From assembly GCA_036971615.1 (NCBI GenBank), contig JAYKKR010000055.1:62001-126000 (forward strand): a DNA stretch of 64,000 bases, read 5' to 3'. Below, piece after piece: positions 11,908 through 23,279 of this stretch. The notes under the pieces were generated by a model that did no database searches, was not told where the DNA came from, and saw only the letters and a program-made list of their open reading frames with translations. How positions within the stretch are numbered: the stretch's first letter is position 1; every line of letters starts with the position of its first letter. The stretch is from Amyloporia xantha. Taxonomy: Eukaryota > Basidiomycota > Agaricomycetes > Polyporales > Adustoporiaceae. The translations under genes and the position numbers were made by a program.

Positions 11908-12571
11908 ACTTGGTGGGAGCGGGCCAATAAATGGCAGGACAATTCCTGAGGATTTTGAAGTGCTGTCTTCCATTATAGCCCCACAAGGTTCAATAATATA
12001 AGATTTTCATTACAATTAGATCACTTGCCTCTGATTACTCTTCAGACATTGACTCTACAAACTTATAGAGACAATCTGATGGCTGTGAAAACTAGTCCCA
12101 ATAAGTGTATCAATCTACTATATTAACTTTGCAAGCACATGGCAACAGTCATAGAAACAGACTGCAAAGATATTACAAAAATTGAAACTGGATGTTGATA
12201 CAGGTGTATGTCAGTGAATATTGAGAATCTCAATACAAACATTACAACATTTCCTAATGAAGTAAGTGAGTTCTGTCTGATGGAGTGTAAAAGTGATTTT
12301 TGACTCTAACCCATTAGAAACTCTTGTAGTGTCATTAGAACAATTACTTACAAAGTAAGCATGCTCTATCAGATGTGCCTACTATCTATTTTTCACATTT
12401 TGTAATAACATTACAAACTCACTCTAATGAGAGTGCAAAGTCATCCTAATGATTACATCAGCTTGCTCTTGACCATGCAAACTTGCTTTTGAGATCATAC
12501 ATATTCACTCTAACTGCAAACCTGCTCAGGCTATAACAATACTACTTATCCACCAAATCTTACAACAGCCA
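11908..12571 (-). repeat. Module T alone, reversed
   Basis: Begins with cttggtgggagcgggcc and matches the reverse complement of 9,246-9,914 along its length, stopping exactly at the E/T boundary of the other copies. It touches the outer end of a truncated module E. Confidence 0.85.
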
Positions 12572-12845
12572 TTACGATTCCTGAGGTACGAAGGAAGCGT
12601 TTCTCTGGTGAGCAAAAGTCGCGACACCAACTTTTGCGCCCTAAGCGTGGGAACACAATTCAATACAAAATTTGTATTGTAAGCGCCCAAGATCCTGGGG
12701 TTAGGGTCAGGCTTTTGTTAACGCTGTTGTAAGGTGGCTTGTAGTCTCAATACAAAAGTTTGTTACCCATTACAAAGTTCAATACAAAACTGCCAGCACG
12801 ACGCGACTTGTACAAACAACCCCCAACACTGATGAGATAAGATCG
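12572..12845 (+). repeat. Outer end of module E, truncated
   Basis: Starts with the same ttacgattcctgagg as copies A and B and follows them for about 270 bases, to the GATAAGAT foldback, then stops. With the reversed T module beside it this gives the order T(reversed)-E, the mirror partner of the E-T order in copies A and B. Confidence 0.8.
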
Positions 12846-12849
12846 AGCC

Positions 12850-12933
12850 TATATCTTATCAGTTACCCTATATAGGCTAATCACGTGCACCCCATATCTT
12901 ATCAGTTACCCTATATAGATTAGTCACGTGCAG
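12850..12933. repeat. 43-bp direct repeat, two copies
   Basis: The word atatcttatcagttaccc starts at 12,851 and again at 12,894, each followed by a tatatag and a cacgtgca (E-box-like CACGTG). It lies about 100 bases 3' of the RPA14 stop codon. Confidence 0.7.
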
Positions 12934-13031
12934 TTGTTAGATTATGTTGCTGCCGTTGTGTCTTATCTGTGTACCGATCTCAGTGCATCGCTGAACATCA
13001 CCTCTCGTATTGACTCGACTACGTTGTACTA

Positions 13032-13581
13032 TCACTGTTGGACCATCTTAGCAAAGCGAGGATCATGCCAAAGCTCGATAACGTCATTGGCAAGCTTCAT
13101 GTCTGTGTTTATTGTTAGCAGCAGACCAATGGAGTCCAATGTGAGCTCACCAAAGTCATCGCCAAACTGGATGATCTGGGCACAATCCGCATGGAGCTCA
13201 GTGGGAGTCCTGACTTTGCCAATGACCTCAACAAAAGTGTTTACCTTGAACTCGTTGATCTGTTGCATGTGAGCATTGACATATAACACGCAGATGTTAC
13301 AATATACCTTGTCGAGCTTGGCAGTGTCCAAGTTCACGAGGACCACTTTGATCTGCACTTCATCGGAGGACTTGACCTCAAGATAATGCTCAGTGGGATA
13401 GACCTGGGTATGGGTGAGTCATTTTATGGATTTCAATCATATGATCATGACGTACAGCCAAGATCTGGCACCACAACCTTGTCACGTATCCGTCAAACTG
13501 ACCAAACTTGTCCTGAAGAATCCGGCCATTGACCCGACCATGGGTACAGTCATACGTGGGATAGGGAGAAAGAGTGCTCAT
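13032..13581 (-). CDS. RPA3: Replication protein A 14-kDa subunit (RPA3/Ssb3-like), OB fold
   Basis: Four exons (13,456-13,581; 13,308-13,403; 13,151-13,259; 13,032-13,102) join in frame across three short GT-AG introns into a 133-residue protein, close to the usual ~110-125 of RPA14. The third intron has a CTAAC branch-point word. The order of landmarks fits RPA3: an N-terminal RVNGRILQDKF strand-helix entry, FDGYVTRLW, the central NTFVEVIGKV strand, a C-x-IIQFGDDFD stretch, and the closing helix LANDVIELWHDPRF that in RPA packs in the trimerisation core. RPA binds single-stranded DNA in replication and repair in the nucleus. The start is the only ATG preceding the motif. It may be the host gene or a copy carried by the surrounding repeat-bounded block. 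The family call comes from recalled motifs, not a search. Confidence 0.72.
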
Positions 13582-14159
13582 GATGGATGAAGGAAGAGAG
13601 TGGATGTGGAGAATGAAGCGGTGAAGGCTATTTTATATCTTGATCATATCGCGATATGGAGAGAGCGCATGCCTCTGAATTTTCTTGTTCTTATCAATAT
13701 AGACATCGCCACAGGTGTTGAGATTGGGTATCGGCACCTATTATCTAATCCCTAGTCGCAAAAGATCCAAGTTCTCCGACGTATGCAAAAGTGCAAGCTG
13801 CCGAATCGATATAAATTTAATGTAAGCTCACTTTTGTGTTGCTTCGTCCTGGTATGGAGGCGTAGAGAGCGGTAGATGGTGGTGCTCATGACTGTCGAGA
13901 AGGAAGTCTATACGGAGAGCTCCGAACCGAACCTCTCTTCCAATATCCAGATAAGGAAGCTATGACAAAGGTACTCCGACTGGCCCCAATCGCGGTACCG
14001 GAGTGAAAATACCTTAATTAATGGACTATGATAATAGTATATACCTTGTAAATGGTAACGCATTCCGGGAAGAGGGGGAAGGATGTAATAGAACAAGTCA
14101 GCTATACCCGTGGAGGGCAGAGGTTGGGTGCCTGCGGCATCCCATGGCGCTGGCAGCAC
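13582..14159. other. Intergenic, nothing recognised
   Basis: Upstream of RPA3. It is unremarkable until the GC-rich array begins. Long frames entering this stretch from the array are products of the array's periodicity. Confidence 0.5.
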
Positions 14160-15262
14160 CACCCGTAGGAAGTGAAGAGTACTCCCCAAACACATTGCGC
14201 TTGGCAACACGTTCCAGAGGGCGGGGATACAAGCAAGTGCGCCCACTGGCCAAGAGGACAGCGGGCGTGGAGCGGCGCCAGTAGCAGCGTCCGCAGAGGG
14301 CCATGAAACTCCCCCGAATTCGTTGCCGTGGGCAACGAGCTCTAGGGGCGGGGTGGAAAGCAAGTGCGCCCGCTGTCCGCTTGGACAGCGGGCGTCGAGC
14401 GGCGCTGGTAGCGGCATCCGCAGAGGGCCACGAAAGCCCCCCGAATTCCTTGCCGTGGGCAACGAGCTCGAGGGGCGGGGTGGAGCACAAGCGCGCCCGC
14501 TGTCCAAGAGGACAGCGGGCATGGGGCGGCGCTGGCAGCACCTCCCGCGGGGAGCGAAGAGAGCTCCCCAAACGCGTTGCTCTTGGCAACGCATTCGGGG
14601 GGCGGGGTGGAACGCAAGCGCGCCCGCTGTCCGCTTGGACAGCGGGCATGGGGCGGCGCTGGCAGCACCACCCGCGGGGAGCGAAGAGAGCTCCCCAAAC
14701 GCGTTGCTCTTGGCAACGCGTTCGGGGGGCGGGGTGGAACGCAAGCGCGCCCGCTGTCCGCTTGGACAGCGGGCATGGGGCGGCGCTGGCAGCACCACCC
14801 GCGGGGAGCTAAGAGAGCTCCCCAGACGCGTTGCTCTTGGCAACGCGTTCGGGGGGCGGGGTGGAACGCAAGCGCGCCCGCTGTCCGCTTGGACAGCGGG
14901 CGTCGAGCGGCGCTGGTAGCGAAGCCCCCCGAATTCGTTGCCGTGGGCAACGAACTCGAGGGGCGGGGTGGAGCGCAAGCGCGCCCGCTGTCCATGAGGA
15001 CAGCGGGCATGGGGCGGCGCTGGCAGCACCACCCGCGGGGAGCTAAGAGAGCTCCCCAAACGCGTTGCTCTTGGCAACGCGTTCGGGGGGCGGGGTGGAA
15101 CGCAAGCGCGCCCGCTGTCCGCTTGGACAGCGGGCGTCGAGCGGCGCTGGTAGCGAAGCCCCCCGAATTCGTTGCCGTGGGCAACGAACTCGAGGGGCGG
15201 GGTGGAGCGCAAGCGCGCCTGCTGTCCGCTTGGACAGCGGGCATGGGGCGGCGCTGGCAGCG
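14160..15262. repeat. GC-rich tandem array, unit ~120 bp, two hairpins per unit
   Basis: About nine units, many 120-130 bp and some shortened. Each has hairpin 1, GCCCGCTGTCC/GGACAGCGGGC with a 4-base loop, and hairpin 2 around a GTTGC/GCAAC core. In hairpin 1 the arms stay constant while the loop varies (gctt, aaga, atga). In hairpin 2 two versions exist, AACGCGTTGC..GCAACGCGTT and TTCGTTGCC..GGCAACGAA, with both arms changed together. The array is open in several frames on both strands because of its period and composition. I do not regard those frames as genes. Confidence 0.85.
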
Positions 15263-15699
15263 CCGGCTGACCAGCGGGCACCGGGGCGGCGTGGCATGTT
15301 CAGGGCAGCGCGGTCGAGGCGCGTTCGACGGCGCGGCGTTTGTCTTCTGCAGCAGCGGGGAAGGGCGCGGCGCGGCGTGTGCAGTGCGGCGGGGTGTTTG
15401 CGCTGAGGAGCGGCGCGGCGTGTTTGCTGTCGACGGGGAGTGGCGCGGCGTTGGCGGGGAGCAATGCAGCGGTGCACGCAGGGCTCTGTGCTTGAAAGAA
15501 AAAGTCAGTCAGAAAAGGAGGAGAAGATACTTACCTGCTCCCTTGCCTCTGCCTGTAACCCTTCTGCTACTTCTACTGCACACTCCAGTGGTCTTATAGA
15601 AGGCTCACAGCCTTGTTGTTGTGGAAGCAGCAGGAGGAGGAGGAGCTCGAGGAGCAGGAGGACATGGAGGAGGAGGAGGAGGCACACTGAGCACCAGGA
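15263..15699. other. GC-rich, low-complexity DNA with purine-rich runs
   Basis: First a gcgcggcg-rich stretch, then from ~15,500 an aggagg/agcagg purine run. No gene is supported. Open frames on both strands are compositional. Confidence 0.5.
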
Positions 15700-15995
15700 A
15701 ACCGCGCGAGAACGGCGCGCGCTCGACGGGCGCCTAAAGGGCGCTCGTTTTGCGAAAGTCCGTATTCCATTAATAACGTTGGGAATATGGCCTCAAATCA
15801 CCCCAAATTTTTCAGGGGCATTCTAATGCATGATTAGAATGCCCGTGCAAAATTTGGTGCGATATAATTAACATTTGACCCTTCTGTAGGTCGCGCAAAA
15901 ACGCTTTCCGGCACTTTCCGGCGGGCGTCTAGGGCGCGTAGGGCGACGCACTGCAGCGGATCGCCCTACGCGGACTTAGCAGATTTTTCCTCTTG
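15700..15995. repeat. Divergent piece of module E with two foldbacks
   Basis: Shares with module E the order gggcgcctaaa..., ...ttccggc...cgggcgtct..., then gtagggcga...ggatcgccctac. A perfect 12-bp foldback sits at 15,816-15,827/15,833-15,844 with a 5-base loop. The second is the GGGCGA..TCGCCC hairpin at ~15,940-15,970. It lies directly upstream of the next gene. Confidence 0.6.
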
Positions 15996-16259
15996 CCTTT
16001 TGCCACATCCGCGCGCGCGCTCCTCCTCGCTTGCCTCCCTCGTGCCATCCATCCAATTTTACAGCATAAATGTGAGTATTCACATTCTATTATGCTTTAT
16101 ATGTTGTTATAAACTCACCTAAGCCTGTTGAACAGCCTTTAAGCCCATTAGAAGACCCTGCTACATCCAGACCTGGTTTTCGAACACAGACAGTGAGCAG
16201 GTCTTTTCTCCCTAGCTTATTGAGACCCAACTGACTTTTTCTTTGCCATATACCTAGCC

Positions 16260-19200
16260 ATGTCCCGATCTCCAAGCCCTGAGCAGCTCCAAAAGCTGCT
16301 AGGTGTTCCCCTGGACATCCCTGAGCGTCCTACATCGATGGTGGAGATTAGGGAGGTTGTTGGTCATCCGTTGGGTCCTGATGATCCTAGAGGAAAGGCC
16401 TATCTGGTGATGATAGATTCAACCGAGGAAGGGATGGAGAGAATGCAAAGTCAGGCAAGTAGTCTTGAAGTGCACAGTGCAAATGCGAATGAGCTCAGGA
16501 CTATGGGTGAGTGATGACGTCTTTCCATGTGATCTGAGCGCTTACGCGCCCAAGGTTTCTTACATCTGAAACCTTACGATCGCTTGATTGGAAGGAAGAT
16601 TGGAAGCCCTTCGGATGGATCCGAAGATATCCTCCTTCTCTACATGGTTCCTCAGCGGTGTGTTACTTATATCTTTTCTTTTTCTCTCTCCCATCTCACA
16701 TGTTATTTAGTCTTCTTCCCTCCGACCTTGTTGCCAAGTTGTTAGCTATTCGCTCTCAACTCATTGGTCCTGAGGACAAGTGTACCAGAACAAAGGCACA
16801 GCAGTGCGGTTCGGAGGATGAGTATCAGGGTGGGGTCTGGTGGGAGAGAAGTTCCTCTTCTGAATCTGTCGGACGTGACACTCGTGCCTATAATTTAGCC
16901 CAGTCTTATGAACGCGTGAGAAAGCTTATCGCTCCAGGAAGACTTTCCAAAGTTTACGAGGAAAGTTTGACTGAGCATGGCAAGTTGCGGAAGGAGCTGG
17001 TGGAGGCAAGTAATCATGTCCAGTATTAGTACAGACACTAACTGATTTATCAGGTTGGATCTCGCATCGCCATCAATGCTCTGGAGCGCGGAGACTCTGA
17101 CTTGGTCAATTTGCTCAAAGCTCAAGCTGAGCTCACTGCTAAGTTTCCAATTGGCTTTGAGGGCAATTACGCCTTCACCAATGTTCAGCTGAACATTGCT
17201 TCCACCAAAACCAAGCAACAGGCCCAGGTGCTAGGTAAGTAGTTGATTATCTGAATTTCTTTAATATCTATTGCATATGTTTGCATCTTTCTGCCCTTTA
17301 TTTATTCTTCTTGCCCTCTATTATTTTCAAATAAATTCCCACACCCACTGGGGGTGCTTCTTCTATATTTACATCCAATTCCTGATCTCCCCTTGGCATA
17401 TTTCCCTTTATTTATTTCGCTTTTTCCCTATTATTTCGATTTTATTTCCTCTTTCTGCTCTTTATTTATTCTTCTTGCCCTCTATTCTTTTCAAATAAAT
17501 TCCCACACCCACTGGGGGTGCTTCTTCTATATTTACATCCAATTCCTGATCTCCCCTTCGCATATTTCCCTTTATTTATTTCGCTTTTTCCCTATTATTT
17601 CGATTTTATTTCCTCTTTCTGCTCTTTATTTATTCTTCTTGCCCTCTATTCTTTTCAAATAAATTCCCACACCCACTGGGGGTGCTCCCTCCATCTTTCC
17701 ATCCAATTTCTCTCCTCCCCTTCGCATTTTTGCCTCTATTTATTGCGCTTGTTTCACTTTTTCTGACAATTTCTTTTCTAGGTGCTTTGTTCAAGGCAGA
17801 ACTGGGCCCTTTTGCTGGTATCCATGTGGATAGCTATGACAGTTGGGTTGCCATGTCTTGCATGACTGTCTTCTCTCAACTGGACAAGAATGTTGATCCT
17901 GGTGTCTTCATCTTTCCTGCCTTTGGTGTGTTCATCTCCATGCCCTATCTGTATGATCCAGAGAATCCACAAGAGGTTATGTCTGTCTGTTTCAATGGAC
18001 TGTATCCTCATGGTGGAACTCCGCCCGTTGCGCTCACCAACACCACACCCAATAACACTTCCTACCGCTTTACTCTCATCAACTATCCTAACGACAGCAC
18101 TCTGGAGGGGCTGGCGCATGTTGGTTTTTGCAGTGGTGAGAATGGAGAATTGGAGGAGATTCCTCCTCATCTCAGTCTTCATGGGTGTGTACTCTATCTT
18201 CTTGATTTTATTTTTTCCTTAAGCTTCGACTTATCTTTTCTTCTAGTGTTTCTCATCCCAATGTTCCTATTGTCAATCATGGCAATATTCTCACTGATGG
18301 CATGGCTATGACCAATGCACAGGGTCTTTTGGACGCTGTTGCCAGAGGTTTTCATCTTGCTTTGTCCTCTCGCCTTGATCAAATTCCTGCTTGCTATCAG
18401 CCTACCGTCGACACTGATGCCTTCATGAACTGTATTACGTTCAAGAACGAGGAAGGTGAAGTTATTCATCCTTCTGCCTGGAGCATGCCGCCTTCAGAGA
18501 AAGAGAAGCGTGCTGCTCAGGGTAAGCTCTGGAAGAAGATGCGTCTTCATCGTGGCGGTGCAATTCCTCATGTGGTTCTTGGCAACTCCTATCAGCCATT
18601 CAAGAAGTATATGGAGAGTATTGGGGAGGCAGAGGAGGATGTGGACGATGTTCAGCGTGTGCGTGGTCGTATTCGTTGTAAGTTGTCTTTGCATTTTTTT
18701 CTTTGCCTTTTGTTTTTATTTCTGACTCATTTTATTTAATTCCAGCCTCTCGTACCTACAGACGTAAGTGTTTCTGCCACTATACATAATTTATTCTAAC
18801 ATGGTTTCACAATTTCCAGGCAACAACTCTGAGAAACAGAGGGGTCAGAAGCGTCAGCATGAAGAAGCTGAGGAAGAAGAAGAAGAAGAAGCAAATTTGC
18901 CTTCCATATTGAGAGCTAGTAAGCATCCTCTTTATTTCTTTTTGACTTGTCTAACTTGTTGCACAGATACTAGCTTGGATAATATTGCCTCTGCCATGAG
19001 GTTGCGCTCTCAAGCACTGTTTGAGCAGATGCAGCAGCAGGCATCTGGCTCTGCTACACGCTCTAGCAAGCGCCTGAAAGCTGGTATGTCTAAGTAGATA
19101 GATAGATATGCACAAATTGATGTATGTGTTAGTTGGAGGCGTTTCGGATAATGCAGAAGAAGGCTTGCCCATGGACGCGCAGTCGGGTAATACTTTTGAT

Positions 19201-21446
19201 GCTTTTGAGGAGTTTATGAGTGGTACGTCTTGCAGAATGTCACAGTTCCTTTACATTCTAATTTCTATATAGAACAGGAGTTTGAAGAAGACGAGAACGC
19301 GAGCACAGATGGAGGAAATTCTAAGTCTGAAGTGTTGTCACATGGTATGCATCTTTGCTATATTCATAGCATCAGTGTCTTATAAATTATTCTCTAGATA
19401 TTGCTGACGTCTTTGAGTGCTTCTCATGTGACAATCTTCAGAAGACGTTGGACAACTTGACTCAGATCCACCAGTCCATGCTGTCAACTCCTCAGTTTCT
19501 CCAGCATGAGCAAGCTTTCCACACCCGTCTTTATTGCTTCCTGAAAGGCTACACTAGTAAGGAGCGTCTCTCTCCTGACATGGCCTCTACAGTTGCTGGT
19601 ATGGAAGGCGACTTTGACTTTGTGGAGATAAAGTCAAAGATCCAAGGTCTGGAGATGCGTTTGCTTCGTCAGCAGGCTCTGCTAGCCAACAGCTATGCTT
19701 GGATGTGGCTGGACAAAGACTGTATGGATCACTGTCGCTGTGTGATGGACTTGGTGTTGAATGTGCAGATCAGAAGTACGTCAACCTGGCTGGAGAGACT
19801 CTCTATGGACATCTATGATGCTGTCTTGGCTCGGTCTCGCGACAACGACTACTGGGTCTCTCTTCTTCCTCACACTTATCTTCCTGCGTTGTCTGCCAAG
19901 GTGGAGTCTTACAAATTCCACTGTCGCGGTATCTTTCAGACTCCCACCGCTATCACCGATCGTGTTTGTCAGATTCTCAATGAAGTCCTTCGCTTCTGGC
20001 TTGGATATTCCACCAACACTTCTCGCCTTGGTGCCTACTTTGTCCAATTCCTCATCTCCACTACTCGTTCTCAAGATGTCTTGCTCGTCGACGGTGTTTG
20101 GCTTGCTGCCTTACATCTGAAACAAACTGTCTTGCAGACTAAGCTCAGACATTCCTCGCTCCATCTTTCTCATCTTGAAGACTTCTACAATGTTCTTTTG
20201 AACAGCGCTCTGGCAGATGACAACTCGCCAGAGAGGAAGTTGCTCACTGATATCTCTTCTGTCACTCATGAGTGCATCCTTCTTTCTCATCGTCTCTCCA
20301 CCATCGCATCACCTCCAACTGAGCACATTCCCCATCTTGATCCATATTTGTTCGCACCTAACTCCTACAAGGACATTCTTCACTTCGTTGAAGAACTTCT
20401 GCCCCTTGTTCCCTTTCCAAACCAACTCCCTGCTGACTGTAGCAAGCTTGTTGAGCAGGTCTATCGCGACGCTGACAAGAAGCTTCCCTTTCGTGAGCAT
20501 GCCCCTTCTCGACTTCGCATTTTGGATGCATCTGGACCCTTCCATCCTGACCACATCGACCAACCTGGTGGTTTTGCCAGTGCTTGTATCTGGCGCGGTA
20601 TCACCTTTGGCACGCAGTCTGTGCTGGAGGGGCCCAACTACTGGACCAGTCTTCACATGTGGAAGCAGTGGGCAGAGGGCAAGGACGACACTTATCTCTG
20701 CAATCTCTCTGCATATGGTGCTTGCATGTCTGGACGCAACCCCCGGTTGGCTAGCTCCTACTTTTCACTGGAGAACCAGTGGAAGCTTTTGTTGGGCAAG
20801 CATGAAGGAGGCCCTCTTCCATTCAAAACTTGCTATAAGTTTATCAAGCAGCGTGCGCAGCAGATGGGTGAGTTGATCGCTACATTGCTCACTTGTGATC
20901 TTGTCTATGCAGGCAAGGTCACAGCGCCTTCTGCTGTGGAGATGGGTCAGCAAGTTCTCATCATTGGAAAGGGTGCGTTGCACGCGCTGGAGTTTATGCA
21001 GTTGGTTCCTGTTGATTGCAAGGATGAGGAGGTGGTCTCCAAGGCATTTGTGGACGTCTTCCAGTATCTTGAGCGTAATATTTCCTTTCATCTTTGCGCT
21101 CAGATTGTTTTTGATCCCATTATGATGGAGCATCTGCTCTGTAAGTTCTATAGGATTTATGGGAAGGGAAAAGGGAAGGGGAAGGGGAGAGGGAAGGAAA
21201 AAGGAAAAAGAAACGGGAAGGGGAAGGGGAAGAGGGGCGCAGGGAAACAGTGATTGAATGACTTTAATGAAACTTCATCATTTGTATCTTTCAAATTGCG
21301 TATTCAATCGATTGCTATTTCTTGTAGCCCCTCTGGGTGTCCAGCAAGTGGGCTTTTCTCAAACTGAAGGTACGTATAGCTATTCTTGTTTGATTCGTCT
21401 CTCATTAGCGAGCAACAACCATCTATTATCGAATAGAGTTTTATAA
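16260..21446 (+). CDS. Large multi-exon gene; N-terminal half resembles a 2OG-Fe(II) oxygenase
   Basis: About fifteen exons with short GT-AG introns; the first (16,260-16,506) starts MSRSPSPEQLQ just after a probable 5'-UTR intron. The exon at ~17,782-18,187 carries H-V-D (17,823-17,831), a FNGLYPHGGTPP strand with His at 18,009 and YRFTLINYP with Arg at 18,066. The HxD-to-H distance is 62 residues, with Arg 19 further on, the order and spacing of iron and 2-oxoglutarate ligands in double-stranded beta-helix oxygenases. An acidic linker (EEAEEEEEEE) and short exons follow, then a ~450-residue helical C-terminal part (19,448-21,138) of unknown role. The last exons end at 21,446, 24 bases from the convergent neighbour. 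One join, near 17,000, needs a poor donor. The oxygenase call is inferred from motif order only; a piece of the C-terminal part is copied at 1,372-1,742. Confidence 0.65.
17280..17775 (+). repeat. 164-bp tandem repeat inside an intron, three copies
   Basis: The pyrimidine-rich unit (containing cacccactgggggtgct) recurs at 164-base steps and fills almost all of the ~540-base intron preceding the oxygenase-like exon. The first two units are nearly identical and the third has drifted. The frames it opens are products of the repeat. Confidence 0.85.
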
Positions 21447-21470
21447 TCGGTTCAGTCATATTGCCGATCC

Positions 21471-22671
21471 TCAGACATCTTCTGACAAGTGCATGCGCTT
21501 CAGAGAATGCGACCCATCTTCATCTTCACTGCTATCATCTACTCTGTATCCCACTCGTCGCTTGATCTGCTTCACTGGGGATAGCTCACACTTCAGAAGC
21601 TTGTCTATACGCTGCTGTTGCACGACCTGGCAAATTCATCAAACCCTGAATCATCCAACTTTGGTGTGTGCTTACCTCTTGCACCGTGCGGTCCATGACG
21701 CATACTGACTTCAGTTTGCATAAGAACAGATGGCTGCCGTCAAAGGTGGGAACGGTGCCAAAAACAACCTGTATCTCAACCAGATTGCCCACATGTATGT
21801 TGGACGGCTTGAGACGCTTCATCTTCAAAGGACTTTCCGTTTGGTGAGCAACAGCACGTCTTAGACTGAATGACCACTTACTCGCGGCTGACACACTGAT
21901 AGTACTCCACTTGGTTCTCCTCCAGATGTACTTCAGTCGTAATACGCTTGGCCATCACTCCAGAAGGGTCCACATCTTTACCCAAAGGCTGAGAGATGCG
22001 TCCCTTTGCCTCTCGGGGATGAGCAAAGTATCGGCTAGAGAATTTGAGAACCAGATCACCGTTGAGGTGAGTCGGCTTCCAAGGGCCCAATGCGTGTCCA
22101 GCAAGATGACTAGCCAAGACGCCGTGGATAGCCAAGACACCTCGCACATACCGCTCAAAACAGTCCAGACCCAGGCCTGTCAGGGTGATGGACTGCTCCG
22201 TGTTCCCCAAGTGTCGTGGAAGTCTATGAGATAGGTCAGTTGTCGATTAAGAACAAAGTCCATACTGACGCACTGGCTACCATTAAGGATAGGAGGCAGG
22301 TTCTTCTCATATACATATCCCAGCAGCGACAACACCGCTTCCTCCGGTGCACTTGTGCTCAATCCCTCACCACGCCATACCAGCTCACATTTTTGACGTC
22401 TCTTGCCCACAGGCAACTCAGATGGAAAAGGATCGAGCATTTGGAATGCAACATCAGGCTAAACGACAGTGAGCAGAAGGTACAGTTACATTGAGATGAC
22501 GTACGGCTGCAAAGTGTTCCAGATGTGCACGACCAAAATCCTTTTCGCGTGTGACAAGAACCTCGCTCAGCATCTGTTCTGTTTTGTTGTAAGTATAAGG
22601 CTGAAACTCACAGAGCATCACATAGACTTACGATACTTGTCCTTGTCGTCATACAGAATTGCAAGTGCCAT
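21471..22671 (-). CDS. Multi-exon gene, unknown protein of a basidiomycete type
   Basis: The start MALAILYDDKDKY (exon 22,632-22,671) is followed by introns with canonical ends. The exons then read QMLSEVLVTREKDFGRAHLE, PDVAFQMLDPFPSELP, an RRQKCELVWRGEG stretch, LTGLGLDCFERYVRG, and NLVEIQVVFGTVP followed by LFLCKLKSVCVMDRTVQE. The last exon ends with an acidic tail (DDSSEDEDGS) and a stop at 21,471. The NLVEIQVVFGTVP/KLKSVCVMD pattern is one I associate with abundant, unnamed Agaricomycete proteins. No catalytic motif is seen. It converges on the oxygenase-like gene (24 bases apart) and diverges from the next gene over ~600 bases. Confidence 0.6.
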
Positions 22672-23279
22672 CTTGCAGGTGGAACAGACAAGTCGACTAG
22701 GTGGGCGTTGAAAGCGGGTCAGATGTCTTGCTCACATCTAGATGACTGTGGCTGAGCGCAGATGGTGTTTCCGATCTACCCCGGTTATGGTAATATTGCC
22801 GTGCACTCGCAACAGATGCAATTGGACAAAACATGCATGACTAGTACTGATACATCCTCGACACTACCTGCATCTAAATTGTCTCATTCTACAGACCCAT
22901 CTCATTCATCTAATGGAGATGAATGCGATGTGGGAGGTCAAGGGAAAGTGGGTATGCTCGGTGATACAGCTCGAGACATTCTGATGAGAATTCACCTGGA
23001 TCGTAGATCCACCATACGATAGAACTGAGATCTATGCATCGGGCATCGGACTTGTGACCGCCGATCCTCTTACATCTCACCCCAAAGAAATGTTTGTCAC
23101 GTAGAAAGATATCATTGGTCCAGCACATGAACGTACATGACCCCAGTGCCTTTCCACCGTAACTCTCCGGTGTCTGGATTCCTATCTCTTCCGAGTCAAA
23201 CCCAGATAAAAGCCACCCCGTCGCAAGCCCATCTTCTCCAGAGACGTCCATCCGCTCTCTATCATTCTTCCTCTACCAG
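22672..23279. promoter_or_regulatory. Shared upstream region of two divergent genes
   Basis: The 608 bases between the start codons at 22,671 (minus) and 23,280 (plus). A pyrimidine-rich stretch precedes the plus start. No TATA word or repeat stands out. Confidence 0.35.

Noticed and set aside
13908..15599. Long overlapping frames on both strands (up to ~457 codons)
   Set aside because: They come from the ~120-bp GC-rich tandem array, whose composition and period keep several frames open; peptides are simple repeats and nothing supports a gene.
17271..17766. Leu/Phe-rich membrane-like frames
   Set aside because: They lie in an intron and repeat every 164 bases with the tandem unit.
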